From the NCBI RefSeq assembly GCF_008364625.2, contig NZ_CP126604.1, positions 1,426,001-1,490,000 of the forward strand: a DNA stretch of 64,000 nt, read 5' to 3'. This stretch comes from Enterobacter dykesii (GTDB taxonomy: Bacteria > Pseudomonadota > Gammaproteobacteria > Enterobacterales > Enterobacteriaceae). Shown here piece by piece: positions 21,775 to 32,062 of this stretch. The notes beneath the pieces were generated by a model. That model saw only the letters and a list, made by a program, of their open reading frames with translations. It made no database searches and had not been told where the DNA came from. The position numbers and the translations under genes are program-made. Position 1 is the stretch's first letter, and every line of letters begins with the position of its first letter.

Positions 21775-23433
21775 ATGCTTCTCGAACGTGTGGAAATTGT
21801 CGGGTTTCGCGGTATTAACCGTCTGTCGCTGCAGCTGGAGCAGAACAACGTCCTGATTGGCGAGAATGCGTGGGGTAAGTCCAGCCTGCTGGATGCATTG
21901 ACTCTACTGCTTTCGCCCGAAGACGATCTGTATCACTTCGTCCGCGACGATTTCTGGTTTCCGCCCGGTGACGTAACGGGGCGCGAGAAGCACCTGCATA
22001 TCATCCTGACGTTCCGCGAATCCGAGCCCGGACGTCACCGCGTGCGTCGCTTCCGCCCGCTGTCACCCTGCTGGGTGCCGTGCGATGACGGTTTCCACCG
22101 GATTTTCTATCGGCTGGAAGGCGAGATGGCGGAGAACGAGGGGGTACTCACCCTGCGTGATTTTCTCGATGAGAAAGCCAACCCGATCCCGCTGGACAAT
22201 ATCGACGATCTGGCCCGCCATCTGATCCGCCTGACGCCGGTGTTACGCCTGCGCGATGCGCGCTTTATGCGGCGTATTCGTAACGGTACCGTACCGAATA
22301 TGCCGGAAGTGGAAGTCACCGCCCGCGAGCTGGATTTCCTGGCCAGAGAGCTGGTGTCGCGTCCGCAGAATCTTACTGATGGCCAAATTCGTCAGGGGTT
22401 GTCCGCAATGGTACAGCTTCTGGAGCACTATTTTTCCGAGCAGGGAACCTCGGAGTCGCGCCACCGTCTGATGCGTCGCCGCTCTCATGATGAGCAGCGA
22501 AGCTGGCGTTACCTCGACATCATTAACCGAATGATCGACCGGCCCGGCGGTCGTACCCATCGGGTGATTCTGCTGGGGCTGTTTTCAACGCTTCTGCAGG
22601 CCAAAGGCACCGTTCGTCTTGATCGGGACGCCCGGCCGCTGCTGCTGGTGGAAGACCCGGAAACGCGCCTGCATCCCATCATGCTCTCCGTGGCATGGCA
22701 TCTGCTGAATCTGCTGCCGCTCCAGCGCATTACGACCACCAATTCCGGAGAATTATTATCGCTGACGCCGGTAGAACACGTCTGTCGCCTGGTGCGTGAA
22801 TCCTCCCGCGTCTCCGCTTTCCGGCTTGGGCCGGGCGGTTTGAATGCGGAAGACGGGCGGCGCATCGCGTTTCATATTCGCTTTAACCGGGCGTCGTCGC
22901 TCTTTGCCCGCTGCTGGCTGCTGGTGGAGGGGGAAACGGAAACCTGGGTTATCAACGAGCTGGCGCGCCAGTGCGGCCACCATTTTGATGCGGAAGGCAT
23001 TAAGGTGATCGAATTCGCCCAGTCGGGATTAAAGCCGCTGATAAAATTCGCCCGCCGGATGGGGATCGAGTGGCACGTGCTGGTAGACGGTGATGAGGCG
23101 GGCAAAAAATATGCTTCGACCGTGCGGAGCCTGCTGAACAACGAGCGCGAGGAAGAGCGCGACCATTTAACCATGCTGCCCGCGATGGACATGGAGCACT
23201 TTATGTATCGTCAGGGGTTCGACGACGTCTTCCACCGAATTGCCATGGTGCCGGTCGATGTCCCGATGAACATGCGGCGCGTAATCGCCAAAGCCATTCA
23301 TCGTTCGTCAAAACCGGATTTAGCCATTGAAGTGGCGACGGAAGCGGGGAGGCGGGGCGTGGAGGCGGTGCCGACCCTGCTGCGGAAGATGTTCTCCCGC
23401 GTGCTGTGGCTGGCACGCGGGAAAGCGGATTAG
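21775..23433 (+). CDS. ybjD: YbjD, OLD-family ATPase with TOPRIM domain
   Basis: This 552-residue protein has an N-terminal ABC-type ATPase head with Walker A GENAWGKS (29-36), an OLD-family middle, a Walker B-like LLLVEDPETRLHP, and a C-terminal TOPRIM nuclease-like region (LLVEGETETWVI and LVDGDEAG). OLD proteins are DNA or RNA nucleases in phages and defence systems, but YbjD is a conserved chromosomal gene of unknown role with the E. coli length. It overlaps the convergent ybjX by 4 bases (TTAG). Confidence 0.92.
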   Translation: MLLERVEIVGFRGINRLSLQLEQNNVLIGENAWGKSSLLDALTLLLSPEDDLYHFVRDDFWFPPGDVTGREKHLHIILTFRESEPGRHRVRRFRPLSPCWVPCDDGFHRIFYRLEGEMAENEGVLTLRDFLDEKANPIPLDNIDDLARHLIRLTPVLRLRDARFMRRIRNGTVPNMPEVEVTARELDFLARELVSRPQNLTDGQIRQGLSAMVQLLEHYFSEQGTSESRHRLMRRRSHDEQRSWRYLDIINRMIDRPGGRTHRVILLGLFSTLLQAKGTVRLDRDARPLLLVEDPETRLHPIMLSVAWHLLNLLPLQRITTTNSGELLSLTPVEHVCRLVRESSRVSAFRLGPGGLNAEDGRRIAFHIRFNRASSLFARCWLLVEGETETWVINELARQCGHHFDAEGIKVIEFAQSGLKPLIKFARRMGIEWHVLVDGDEAGKKYASTVRSLLNNEREEERDHLTMLPAMDMEHFMYRQGFDDVFHRIAMVPVDVPMNMRRVIAKAIHRSSKPDLAIEVATEAGRRGVEAVPTLLRKMFSRVLWLARGKAD

Positions 23434-24386
23434 CCTTGGGTCGCCTGTTTCACCTGCTGAATCAGGCTATCCAGCAGCTCGTAGCGGCGGCGATATTCGG
23501 AACGTTTTTTGCTGGCGATCTCTTCCATTGGTTTACGCGGCATGACGAGCGGCAGCATAAAGTTACCGCTGTCCTGCTTTTCACCGCCGAGGGAGATCCA
23601 GAAACTGTCGTAATCGGCCAGCAGTTTGCCCTCTTTTTTCTTGCGGTAGCGCCAGCTGCGATAAATGTGCGTATCGTTACTGACGGCAACAATTTGCTCT
23701 ACCGGGAACGCGGCGCCGAGGGTCATGGCGGCCTCGACCAGCAGACGTTTCGGGAACAGACCGTGGCAGGCTTTCGTCGCACCCTGGATCAGCTCATGAG
23801 GAACATGCGCTTTTGCGCCCTGCAAACCGCCAATGAACAGCGTTGATTTTCCCTCAAACTGGCATAGCGTAAAGGTCATCTCCGCCAGCGCCGTATTTTG
23901 ACCGTCACGGAAAACGAGGGTTGCTTCTCCCTCTTTGTCCATAAACGCGTCGGCGCACAGACGAACGGTAAATTGCTGTTCATCTTTTCCGGTTAAGGTC
24001 AGCAGAGTCACGCCCTGCTTTGAAAGGTAACCCTTTGTCAGCGTCGCCGGCAGCTGGCGACACATCATCTTGTAGTGCCAGGACAGCGATTCCAGCGCAC
24101 GCTGTCGATCCATATTGACCGTCAGCCACGGACGATGAAGGCGGCAGGGCAGCCCCGGCTGAACCTGGAGCATTTGCATCAGGTGCGGATGCCTGGCAAG
24201 CTCAGAAAGCAGACGCGCGGTGCTGAGCGGTGTCGCCAGTGAACGCAGCATGAACTTACGTCGGTAGGCGGTGTTTTCCCATGCCAGCCCGGGTGCGATC
24301 TCACCGAAAGCCAGGTTTTTGAAGAGCTGCCAGCCGGATTTTGGCTGCGGCAGGTTTGAAAGTGATGTATCGACGATAGAAGACAT
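23430..24386 (-). CDS. ybjX: YbjX, VirK/DUF535-family protein
   Basis: This 318-residue protein belongs to the VirK/YbjX family (DUF535). Members in Salmonella (VirK, SomA) help resist antimicrobial peptides and are PhoP-controlled. Family signatures include LSWHYKMM, GGLQGAKAHVPHELIQGATKACHGLFPKRLL and DSFWISLGG. There is no obvious signal peptide. It is about 12 residues shorter at the N-terminus than I recall for E. coli. It ends over the ybjD stop and diverges from macAB across a gap holding a PhoP-like box. Confidence 0.88.
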   Translation of the reverse strand: MSSIVDTSLSNLPQPKSGWQLFKNLAFGEIAPGLAWENTAYRRKFMLRSLATPLSTARLLSELARHPHLMQMLQVQPGLPCRLHRPWLTVNMDRQRALESLSWHYKMMCRQLPATLTKGYLSKQGVTLLTLTGKDEQQFTVRLCADAFMDKEGEATLVFRDGQNTALAEMTFTLCQFEGKSTLFIGGLQGAKAHVPHELIQGATKACHGLFPKRLLVEAAMTLGAAFPVEQIVAVSNDTHIYRSWRYRKKKEGKLLADYDSFWISLGGEKQDSGNFMLPLVMPRKPMEEIASKKRSEYRRRYELLDSLIQQVKQATQG

Positions 24387-24434
24387 GGTAGATCCTGATC
24401 CTTTTGGAATATCGCTATTTCAACAGGGGGAATG

Positions 24435-24451
24435 TCAACGTCTCGTAAACA
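24435..24451 (-). promoter_or_regulatory. Candidate PhoP box between ybjX and macAB
   Basis: On the minus strand the sequence reads TGTTTA-CGAGA-CGTTGA. This is a PhoP direct repeat (consensus (T/G)GTTTA-N5-(T/G)GTTTA) with a perfect first half and a 4-of-6 second half, 49 bases before ybjX. PhoP control is known for ybjX-like genes and for macAB in Salmonella. Confidence 0.5.
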
Positions 24452-24545
24452 AATTAGGGCGATTTCGGAGAACAGGGGTTTCGTTGAAGAGTCGTTTAGA
24501 TAGAATCAACATTTATAATTGCCAGAACATTTATTTGGAATATTT

Positions 24546-25661
24546 ATGAACCTCAAGGGAAAACGCAGAACGTGGTTTCTGCTGCTGGCGGTCGCGGTTT
24601 TAGCCGGTGGGTACTGGCTATGGCAGGTGCTGAATGCGCCGGTGCCACAGTATCAGACGCTGATTGTTCGCCCGGGCGAACTGCAGCAAAACGTCCTCGC
24701 GACGGGCAAGCTTGACGCGCTGCGCAAGGTTGACGTCGGCGCTCAGGTCAGCGGCCAGCTGAAAACGCTGTCGGTTGAGATTGGCGACAAGGTGAAAAAA
24801 GGTCAGCTGCTCGGCGTGATCGATCCTGAGCAGGCTGAGAACCAGATCCGCGAGGTGGAAGCCACGCTGATGGAGCTGCGCGCGCAGCGTGCGCAGGCGC
24901 TGGCAGAGCGTAACCTGGCCCAGGTGACGCTGACTCGTCAGCAGGCGCTGGCCAAAACCCAGGCTATTTCAAAACAGGATTTAGATACTGCCACCACCGA
25001 ACTGGCGGTGAAACAGGCGCAAATTGGCACAATTGACGCGCAAATCAAACGCAACCAGGCCTCGCTGGATACGGCCAAAACTAACCTCGATTACACCAAA
25101 ATCGTCGCGCCGATGGCGGGCGAAGTGACCCAGATCACTACGCTGCAGGGCCAGACGGTGATTGCCGCGCAGCAGGCGCCAAACATTCTGACGCTGGCGG
25201 ACATGAGCACTATGCTGGTCAAAGCCCAGGTTTCAGAGGCGGATGTGATCCATCTTAAGCCGGGACAGAACGCCTGGTTTACGGTGCTGGGAGACCCGCA
25301 AACGCGCTACGAAGGCGTGCTGAAGGACATTCTGCCGACGCCGGAGAAAGTTAACGACGCTATTTTTTACTATGCCCGCTTTGAGGTACCAAACCCGCAG
25401 GGCGTGCTGCGTCTGGACATGACCGCACAGGTGCATATCCAGCTGACCGGCGTGAAGAACGTGCTGACCATTCCGCTCTCTGCGCTCGGCGAGTCCGCCG
25501 GGGAGAGCCGTTATAAAGTGAAAGTGCTGCGCAACGGCGAAACGCGCGAGCGCGAGGTCGTTATCGGCGCGCGCAACGACACCGACGTGGTGGTGGTGAA
25601 AGGGCTGGAAGAGGGCGAGGAGGTTGTTGTCAGCGAAAGCCTGCCCGGAGCCGCTAAATGA
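24546..25661 (+). CDS. macA: MacA, periplasmic adaptor of the MacAB-TolC pump
   Basis: This 371-residue membrane-fusion protein has one N-terminal transmembrane helix (about 9-28), a lipoyl half-motif, and an alpha-helical hairpin (about 95-180, rich in Gln/Ala/Leu heptads). A second lipoyl half, beta-barrel and membrane-proximal domain follow. It bridges MacB and TolC and stimulates the MacB ATPase. The ATG at 24546 ([10 protein letters not shown]) gives the E. coli length. The stop overlaps macB (ATGA). Confidence 0.96.
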   Translation: MNLKGKRRTWFLLLAVAVLAGGYWLWQVLNAPVPQYQTLIVRPGELQQNVLATGKLDALRKVDVGAQVSGQLKTLSVEIGDKVKKGQLLGVIDPEQAENQIREVEATLMELRAQRAQALAERNLAQVTLTRQQALAKTQAISKQDLDTATTELAVKQAQIGTIDAQIKRNQASLDTAKTNLDYTKIVAPMAGEVTQITTLQGQTVIAAQQAPNILTLADMSTMLVKAQVSEADVIHLKPGQNAWFTVLGDPQTRYEGVLKDILPTPEKVNDAIFYYARFEVPNPQGVLRLDMTAQVHIQLTGVKNVLTIPLSALGESAGESRYKVKVLRNGETREREVVIGARNDTDVVVVKGLEEGEEVVVSESLPGAAK

Positions 25662-27598
25662 CGTCGCTGCTTGAGCTGAATAACATTCGTCGCAGCTATC
25701 CTTCTGGCGACGGTCCGGTGGAGGTGCTGAAGGGCATCTCCCTGCGCGTGGAAGCGGGCGAGATGGTAGCGATTGTCGGGGCATCGGGGTCCGGTAAATC
25801 GACGCTGATGAACATTCTCGGCTGCCTGGATAAGCCGACCAGCGGGACCTATCGCGTGGCCGGGATGGATGTCTCCACGCTGAACGGCGACGCGCTGGCG
25901 AAGCTGCGCCGGGAACATTTCGGCTTTATCTTCCAGCGTTACCATCTGCTTTCTCACCTTAATGCGGCGCAGAACGTGGAAGTGCCTGCGGTCTATGCGG
26001 GCGTTGAGCGGAAAAAGCGCCTTGAGCGCGCGCAGATGCTGCTGACGCGTCTGGGACTGGCGGAGCGGGTGGAGTACCAGCCCTCGCAGCTTTCCGGCGG
26101 CCAGCAGCAGCGCGTGAGTATTGCCCGTGCCCTGATGAACGGCGGGCAGGTGATCCTCGCGGATGAACCGACCGGCGCGCTCGACAGCCATTCCGGCGAA
26201 GAGGTGATGGCGATCCTGCACCAGCTTCGCGATCTGGGCCACACGGTCATCATTGTTACCCACGATCCGCAGGTGGCGGCGCAGGCGGAACGCATTATTG
26301 AGATCCACGACGGCGAGCTGGTCAGCAACCCGCCGCCGCGTGAGTCCAGGGCTGCGGCGCCGAAAGAAGCGCTGCCGGCATCAACCGGCTGGGGACAGTT
26401 TTCCAGCGGCTTTCGCGAGGCGCTGACCATGGCGTGGCTGGCGATGGCGGCCAACAAAATGCGCACTCTGCTGACGATGCTCGGCATCATTATCGGGATC
26501 GCCTCGGTGGTGTCGATCGTGGTGGTGGGCGACGCGGCCAAGCAGCTGGTGCTGGCGGATATCCGCGCTATCGGCACCAATACCATTGACGTCTATCCCG
26601 GCAAAGACTTTGGCGACGACGAGCCGCAGTATCAGCAGGCGCTGAAGTACGACGATCTGGCGGCGATTCAGAAGCAGCCGTGGGTAAACTCCGCCACGCC
26701 TGCGGTTTCGCAGAACCTGCGTCTGCGCGTGGGCAACGTTGACGTGGCCGCCAGCGCTAACGGCGTGAGCGGAGACTACTTCAACGTCTACGGCATGACC
26801 TTCAGCGAAGGTGCCACCTTCAACGCCGAGCAGCTGGCGGGCAGGGCGCAGGTGGTGGTGCTGGACGCAAACTCGCGCAGGCAGCTTTTCCCAAATAAAG
26901 CCCACGTGGTGGGCGAAGTGATTCTGGTCGGCAACATGCCTGCCACGGTCATCGGCGTGGCGGAAGAGAAGCAGTCGATGTTCGGCAGCAGCAAGATCCT
27001 GCGCGTCTGGCTGCCCTACACCACCATCTCAGGGCGGATTATGGGGCAGTCATGGCTCAACTCCATCACCGTACGCGTGAAGGAGGGCTACGACAGCGCG
27101 CTGGCCGAACAGCAGCTTGAGCGGCTGTTAACCCTGCGTCACGGGAAGAAAGATTTCTTCACCTGGAATATGGACGGCCTCTTGAAAACGGCGGAAAAGA
27201 CCACACGTACTCTTCAGCTGTTCCTCACGCTGGTGGCGGTGATCTCGCTGGTCGTCGGCGGTATCGGGGTGATGAATATCATGCTGGTGTCGGTCACCGA
27301 GCGTACCCGGGAGATCGGCATCCGCATGGCGGTCGGGGCCAGGGCCAGCGACGTGCTGCAGCAGTTTTTGATTGAAGCGGTACTGGTGTGTCTGGTCGGC
27401 GGGGCGATGGGCATTGCGCTCTCGATGATGATCGCGTTTGCGCTCCAGCTCTTTTTACCCGGCTGGGAGATTGGCTTCTCGCCGGTTGCCATTATCACCG
27501 CCTTTTTGTGTTCGACCTTTACCGGCATTTTGTTTGGCTGGTTGCCCGCCCGCAACGCGGCGCGGCTGGATCCGGTGGACGCGCTGGCTCGGGAATAA
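25658..27598 (+). CDS. macB: MacB, macrolide/enterotoxin ABC exporter
   Basis: This 646-residue protein couples ATP hydrolysis in the cytoplasm to expulsion of periplasmic substrates through TolC. The N-terminal ABC domain shows Walker [10 protein letters not shown] (41-49), signature LSGGQQQR and Walker B VILADEPT. One transmembrane helix near 270, a large periplasmic domain and three C-terminal helices with the FtsX-like [16 protein letters not shown] motif follow. It overlaps macA by 4 bases. Confidence 0.97.
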   Translation: MTSLLELNNIRRSYPSGDGPVEVLKGISLRVEAGEMVAIVGASGSGKSTLMNILGCLDKPTSGTYRVAGMDVSTLNGDALAKLRREHFGFIFQRYHLLSHLNAAQNVEVPAVYAGVERKKRLERAQMLLTRLGLAERVEYQPSQLSGGQQQRVSIARALMNGGQVILADEPTGALDSHSGEEVMAILHQLRDLGHTVIIVTHDPQVAAQAERIIEIHDGELVSNPPPRESRAAAPKEALPASTGWGQFSSGFREALTMAWLAMAANKMRTLLTMLGIIIGIASVVSIVVVGDAAKQLVLADIRAIGTNTIDVYPGKDFGDDEPQYQQALKYDDLAAIQKQPWVNSATPAVSQNLRLRVGNVDVAASANGVSGDYFNVYGMTFSEGATFNAEQLAGRAQVVVLDANSRRQLFPNKAHVVGEVILVGNMPATVIGVAEEKQSMFGSSKILRVWLPYTTISGRIMGQSWLNSITVRVKEGYDSALAEQQLERLLTLRHGKKDFFTWNMDGLLKTAEKTTRTLQLFLTLVAVISLVVGGIGVMNIMLVSVTERTREIGIRMAVGARASDVLQQFLIEAVLVCLVGGAMGIALSMMIAFALQLFLPGWEIGFSPVAIITAFLCSTFTGILFGWLPARNAARLDPVDALARE

Positions 27599-27611
27599 CT
27601 CGAAAATAAAA

Positions 27612-27637
27612 ATGCCAGCCGATCGGGCTGGCATTTT
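27612..27637. terminator. Bidirectional terminator between macB and cspD
   Basis: The stem ATGCCAGCC / GGCTGGCAT (27612-27620 with 27626-27634) has a 5-base loop. It is followed by TTT on the + strand and preceded by an A-rich run that becomes T-rich on the minus strand, so it serves both convergent genes. Confidence 0.85.
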
Positions 27638-27668
27638 GACTGCGGGATGTACACAATAAAACAGAGAG

Positions 27669-27890
27669 CTATGCAACCGTCTCTGCTTCAACGGGTACGA
27701 TTAGGCTGGCATGATTGCCTTTTGGTCCCTGATGTACATCGAACCGGACGGACTGCCCGGCTTTGAGCGTTCTGTAACCATCCATCTGAATGGTGGAATA
27801 GTGAGCGAAGATATCCTCGCCGCCGCCTTCGGGGCAGATGAAGCCAAACCCTTTGGCGTTGTTGAACCACTTAACAGTACCCATTTCCAT
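27669..27890 (-). CDS. cspD: CspD, cold-shock-like DNA replication inhibitor
   Basis: This 73-residue single-stranded nucleic-acid binding protein has a CSD fold, with RNP1 KGFGFI and RNP2-like DIFAHYS. In E. coli it is made in stationary phase and starvation, blocks replication, and is degraded by Lon. It diverges from clpS across 267 bases, the same layout as in E. coli. Confidence 0.95.
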   Translation of the reverse strand: MEMGTVKWFNNAKGFGFICPEGGGEDIFAHYSTIQMDGYRTLKAGQSVRFDVHQGPKGNHASLIVPVEAETVA

Positions 27891-28157
27891 GCTTCGACAT
27901 CCTTCGTAAATCTTATAAGTTAAGATGGAATGAACCGGTGGTGGAGTGGGGGCTGTTCAAAACCTCGCCATCTCACGCTTGTACAATTTAGAGAAACGAA
28001 AGAAGTCGTCAAGCGTTTGGCGCTGGAGATGGGACAATAATCAACCAAAGTTTGAAGCAGTTAACGCTATTGCAACAGTTTGTGACAGACATCGCGGATG
28101 ACAGTAATAGATGATTGTTATCTAACATCTGAGGTAGATTCAAAGTGGTTATGCATA

Positions 28158-28478
28158 ATGGGTAAGACCAACGATTGGCTGGATTTCGACCAGCTGGCGG
28201 AAGACAAAGTGCGCGATGCGCTAAAACCGCCATCTATGTATAAAGTTATGTTAATGAACGATGATTACACGCCGATGGAATTTGTTATTGACGTGCTACA
28301 AAAGTTCTTTTCTTATGATGTAGAACGTGCAACGCAACTGATGCTTACCGTTCATTATCGTGGCAAAGCTATCTGCGGCATCTTCACAGCCGAAGTGGCG
28401 GAAACCAAAGTGGCGATGGTGAACGACTATGCGAGGGAGAACGAGCATCCGTTGCTGTGTACGCTGGAAAAGGCCTGA
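28158..28478 (+). CDS. clpS: ClpS, N-end rule adaptor of ClpAP
   Basis: This 106-residue adaptor binds proteins with N-terminal Leu, Phe, Trp or Tyr and delivers them to ClpA. After a flexible N-terminus, [20 protein letters not shown] contains the substrate-pocket residues, and [19 protein letters not shown] the helix that docks on the ClpA N-domain. The ATG at 28158 gives the E. coli length. clpA starts 27 bases after the stop, probably in the same transcript. Confidence 0.97.
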   Translation: MGKTNDWLDFDQLAEDKVRDALKPPSMYKVMLMNDDYTPMEFVIDVLQKFFSYDVERATQLMLTVHYRGKAICGIFTAEVAETKVAMVNDYARENEHPLLCTLEKA

Positions 28479-28505
28479 TAAGGCATAAAATTGGGGGAGG
28501 TGCCT

Positions 28506-30785
28506 ATGCTCAATCAAGAACTGGAACTCAGTTTAAACATGGCTTTCGCCAGAGCGCGTGAGCACCGACATGAGTTTATGACCGTCGAGCATTTACTGCT
28601 CGCACTGCTTAGCAACCCATCTGCCCGCGAAGCGCTGGAAGCCTGCTCCGTGGATCTGGTGGCGCTACGTCAGGAACTCGAAGCCTTCATCGAACAAACC
28701 ACACCGGTGCTGCCAGCCAGTGAAGAAGAGCGCGACACGCAGCCGACGCTCAGCTTCCAGCGCGTGCTGCAGCGCGCGGTATTCCACGTCCAGTCTTCCG
28801 GGCGTAGCGAAGTGACTGGCGCAAACGTCTTAGTCGCCATCTTCAGCGAGCAGGAGTCACAGGCTGCCTACCTGCTGCGCAAACACGAAGTCAGCCGCCT
28901 CGACGTGGTTAACTTTATTTCTCACGGAACGCGCAAAGACGAGCCTAACCAGGCATCGGATTCCAGCAATCAGGTCAATAACAATGAAGAGCAAGCAGGC
29001 GGGGAGGATCGTATGGAAAACTTCACCACCAACCTTAACCAGCTTGCTCGCGTTGGCGGTATCGACCCGCTGATTGGTCGCGATAAAGAGCTGGAGCGCG
29101 CGATCCAGGTGCTGTGCCGTCGCCGCAAGAACAACCCGCTGCTGGTGGGCGAGTCAGGCGTGGGTAAAACCGCGATTGCTGAAGGGCTTGCCTGGCGCAT
29201 TGTGCAGGGCGACGTGCCGGAAGTGATTGCCGACTGCACCATCTACTCGCTGGATATCGGCTCGCTGCTGGCGGGCACCAAATACCGCGGTGATTTTGAA
29301 AAACGCTTCAAGGCGCTGTTGAAACAGCTGGAGCAGGACACCAACAGCATCCTGTTTATCGATGAGATCCACACCATCATCGGCGCAGGTGCGGCCTCCG
29401 GTGGGCAGGTGGACGCTGCAAACCTGATCAAACCGCTGCTCTCCAGCGGCAAGATCCGCGTGATTGGCTCCACGACCTACCAGGAGTTCAGCAACATCTT
29501 TGAGAAAGACCGTGCGCTGGCGCGTCGCTTCCAGAAAATCGACGTGACCGAACCGTCCGTCGAGGAAACGGTGCAGATCATCAACGGCCTGAAGCCGAAG
29601 TACGAAGCGCACCACGACGTGCGTTACACCGCGAAAGCGGTACGTGCGGCGGTGGAGCTGGCGGTGAAATACATCAATGACCGTCATCTGCCGGATAAGG
29701 CGATTGACGTGATTGATGAGGCAGGGGCGCGTGCGCGCCTGATGCCGGCCAGCAAGCGTAAGAAAACCGTTAACGTGGCGGATATTGAGTCCGTGGTGGC
29801 CCGCATCGCGCGTATTCCTGAGAAGAGCGTTTCTCAGAGCGACCGCGACACGCTGCGCACCCTCGGCAATCGCCTGAAAATGCTGGTCTTTGGTCAGGAT
29901 AAAGCCATTGAGGCCTTAACCGAAGCGATCAAGATGGCCCGCGCCGGGCTGGGGCATGACCACAAGCCTGTCGGTTCCTTCCTGTTCGCTGGCCCAACCG
30001 GCGTGGGGAAAACCGAGGTGACGGTTCAGCTCTCCAAAGCGCTGGGCATTGAGCTGCTGCGCTTTGATATGTCCGAGTATATGGAGCGTCACACTGTCAG
30101 CCGTTTGATTGGTGCGCCTCCGGGCTACGTGGGCTTTGACCAGGGCGGCCTGCTCACCGACGCGGTGATCAAGCATCCGCACGCGGTTCTGCTGCTCGAT
30201 GAAATCGAGAAGGCGCACCCGGACGTGTTCAACATCCTGCTGCAGGTGATGGACAACGGGACGCTGACCGACAACAACGGGCGCAAGGCGGACTTCCGCA
30301 ACGTGGTGCTGGTGATGACCACCAACGCCGGGGTGCGTGAAACCGAGCGTAAATCCATCGGCCTGATCCACCAGGATAACAGCACCGATGCGATGGAGGA
30401 GATCAAGAAGATCTTCACGCCGGAGTTCCGTAACCGTCTGGACAACATTATCTGGTTCGATCACCTGTCTACCGAGGTGATCCATCAGGTTGTGGACAAG
30501 TTCATCGTCGAGCTGCAGGTTCAGCTGGATCAGAAAGGCGTGTCGCTGGAAGTGAGCCAGGAGGCTCGCAACTGGCTGGCCGAGAAAGGCTATGACCGCG
30601 CGATGGGGGCCCGTCCGATGGCGCGCGTGATTCAGGACAACCTGAAGAAACCGCTGGCGAACGAGCTGCTGTTTGGCTCGCTGGTTGACGGCGGTCAGGT
30701 GACCGTGGCGCTGGATCAGGCGAAGAACGAACTGACGTACGATTTCCAGAGTGCGGCGAAGCACAAGCCGGAAGCGGCTCACTGA
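28506..30785 (+). CDS. clpA: ClpA, ATP-dependent unfoldase of ClpAP protease
   Basis: This 759-residue AAA+ chaperone has the N-domain (1-143), an acidic linker, then two ATPase rings with Walker A GESGVGKT (about 214) and GPTGVGKT (about 495). It carries ClpP-docking loop features and ends [11 protein letters not shown]. It unfolds substrates and feeds them to ClpP. The ATG at 28506 has GGGGAGG before it; an in-frame GTG/ATG five codons upstream lies inside that site and is unlikely. Confidence 0.97.
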   Translation: MLNQELELSLNMAFARAREHRHEFMTVEHLLLALLSNPSAREALEACSVDLVALRQELEAFIEQTTPVLPASEEERDTQPTLSFQRVLQRAVFHVQSSGRSEVTGANVLVAIFSEQESQAAYLLRKHEVSRLDVVNFISHGTRKDEPNQASDSSNQVNNNEEQAGGEDRMENFTTNLNQLARVGGIDPLIGRDKELERAIQVLCRRRKNNPLLVGESGVGKTAIAEGLAWRIVQGDVPEVIADCTIYSLDIGSLLAGTKYRGDFEKRFKALLKQLEQDTNSILFIDEIHTIIGAGAASGGQVDAANLIKPLLSSGKIRVIGSTTYQEFSNIFEKDRALARRFQKIDVTEPSVEETVQIINGLKPKYEAHHDVRYTAKAVRAAVELAVKYINDRHLPDKAIDVIDEAGARARLMPASKRKKTVNVADIESVVARIARIPEKSVSQSDRDTLRTLGNRLKMLVFGQDKAIEALTEAIKMARAGLGHDHKPVGSFLFAGPTGVGKTEVTVQLSKALGIELLRFDMSEYMERHTVSRLIGAPPGYVGFDQGGLLTDAVIKHPHAVLLLDEIEKAHPDVFNILLQVMDNGTLTDNNGRKADFRNVVLVMTTNAGVRETERKSIGLIHQDNSTDAMEEIKKIFTPEFRNRLDNIIWFDHLSTEVIHQVVDKFIVELQVQLDQKGVSLEVSQEARNWLAEKGYDRAMGARPMARVIQDNLKKPLANELLFGSLVDGGQVTVALDQAKNELTYDFQSAAKHKPEAAH

Positions 30786-30801
30786 GTTATAAGGTAAAAG
30801 C

Positions 30802-30831
30802 AAAACGGCAACTTCGGTTGCCGTTTTTTTT
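30802..30831 (+). terminator. clpA terminator
   Basis: An 11-bp stem, AAAACGGCAAC / GTTGCCGTTTT, with a TTCG loop is followed by a continuous T-run, 17 bases after the clpA stop. Confidence 0.93.
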
Positions 30832-30838
30832 GTTTTCT

Positions 30839-30871
30839 CCCTCTCCCTGTGGGAGAGGGCCGGGGTGAGGG
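30839..30871 (+). repeat. 33-base interspersed repeat, copy 2
   Basis: This is the direct counterpart of the minus-strand copy at 20748-20780 (31 of 33 bases equal). It follows the clpA terminator at once. See copy 1 for its hairpin. Confidence 0.85.
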
Positions 30872-31038
30872 CATCAGGTCGCAGAGGAATTTTGCGAGGC
30901 GCTTTCCAGTTTCTGTCGAAGTCAGTTGCTGGATAAATCCACAGTAATAAAATGGCGGCGCACCTGCAAAATCAGGTGCCGGGATTGGCGTCCTGAAAGT
31001 GTGTGCACAGACAATCTTGCGTGCATAAAGGATCACAT

Positions 31039-31488
31039 ATGACTGATATTAATAGCTTCGCCCAACTCTACACCGAACTCTCCCTCAACCCCGATCTTCC
31101 AACCCTGGCCGAGCGCTGCAACCTGCTCACCGAAATCCTGCTCGACTGTCATTCGCTCCCACAAACGCAGCCCGTATGTCGTTGCCTCGGGGCTTATCTG
31201 GAAGAGGTGAAATCCGGCCTTACAGAATCCATGCGTGATTTTCAGGTGGTGGAATTTGAGAACGAAGCGGAACAGCTGCGACAAAAAGAGTGGTTGCTTG
31301 AAGATACAGAAACGAAATGCGACTACTGCCGGGCGTTAAACCACATACTGCTGGTATCGCATTTTGACCGCGATATGTTGCCGCACCTCACGGGATTACT
31401 CCACGACATGGCTCATTCTATGGCAGGGGATTTAATCGCTCCTGTACAACCGTGGATGACAATACATCTTCCGACGCAGCAACACTAA
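31039..31488 (+). CDS. Protein of unknown function between clpA and infA
   Basis: I do not recognise this 149-residue protein. AAGGA lies 6 bases before the ATG at 31039, an excellent start. The protein is acidic, mostly helical, with no signal peptide or membrane segment. It has two cysteine pairs (CRC near 54 and CDYC near 105) and a His-rich C-terminal half (HLTGLLHDMAHS). It replaces the serW tRNA that E. coli has here. Just upstream, 30960-30979 forms a 7-bp GCACCTG / CAGGTGC hairpin. Probably a real gene; function unknown. Confidence 0.7.
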   Translation: MTDINSFAQLYTELSLNPDLPTLAERCNLLTEILLDCHSLPQTQPVCRCLGAYLEEVKSGLTESMRDFQVVEFENEAEQLRQKEWLLEDTETKCDYCRALNHILLVSHFDRDMLPHLTGLLHDMAHSMAGDLIAPVQPWMTIHLPTQQH

Positions 31489-31500
31489 AGCCATAAATAA

Positions 31501-31527
31501 AAAAGGCCGGGATTATCCCGACCTTTT
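31501..31527. terminator. Bidirectional terminator between unknown gene and infA
   Basis: The stem AAAAGGCCGGG / CCCGACCTTTT (31501-31511 with 31517-31527) has one C-A mismatch and a 5-base loop. It is flanked by an A-run before and T-rich sequence after, so it can serve both convergent genes. Confidence 0.82.
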
Positions 31528-31559
31528 AAATATTCATCTGCCATTACAGGCGAAAACAA

Positions 31560-31778
<219 letters not shown>

Positions 31779-32025
31779 CTAATCCTCTGGGGTATCACTA
31801 CCAAGTTTTGAACCGGCAAGATAATGCCGAAATTCATCAATTAAGTAAAGAATTGCGCGATTAAAACGCAGCAAAACAGTTTCGGCGCATTGCCCAAGCG
31901 TCACGGTACAACCGAACAGGAAGCGCATTCGTAAAGGGGAGACAACAGGATAAACGTCAGGACGTTATCTGAAGCGAGGGTCCCAAACGGCGGCGGGGCA
32001 ACAGGCAGAAGCTACTCTGCGGCAT

Positions 32026-32031
32026 AATTAT
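32026..32031 (-). promoter_or_regulatory. Candidate -10 box of an infA promoter
   Basis: A perfect TATAAT lies on the minus strand about 250 bases before infA, with no good -35 at 16-18 bases. E. coli infA is known to have a distal promoter in this gap. Assignment is tentative. Confidence 0.35.
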
Positions 32032-32062
32032 AACACCCTCACAAAAAATATGCGGAAAACAT

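Noticed and set aside
21775..23433. ybjD as part of a Gabija-like or OLD-type defence system
   Set aside because: It has OLD ATPase and TOPRIM parts, but no UvrD-like helicase or other defence gene lies beside it, and it is at its usual core position.
23430..23433. Four-base overlap of ybjD and ybjX stop codons
   Set aside because: TTAG gives TAG on one strand and TAA on the other. Convergent genes often overlap this way, and nothing further supports a function.
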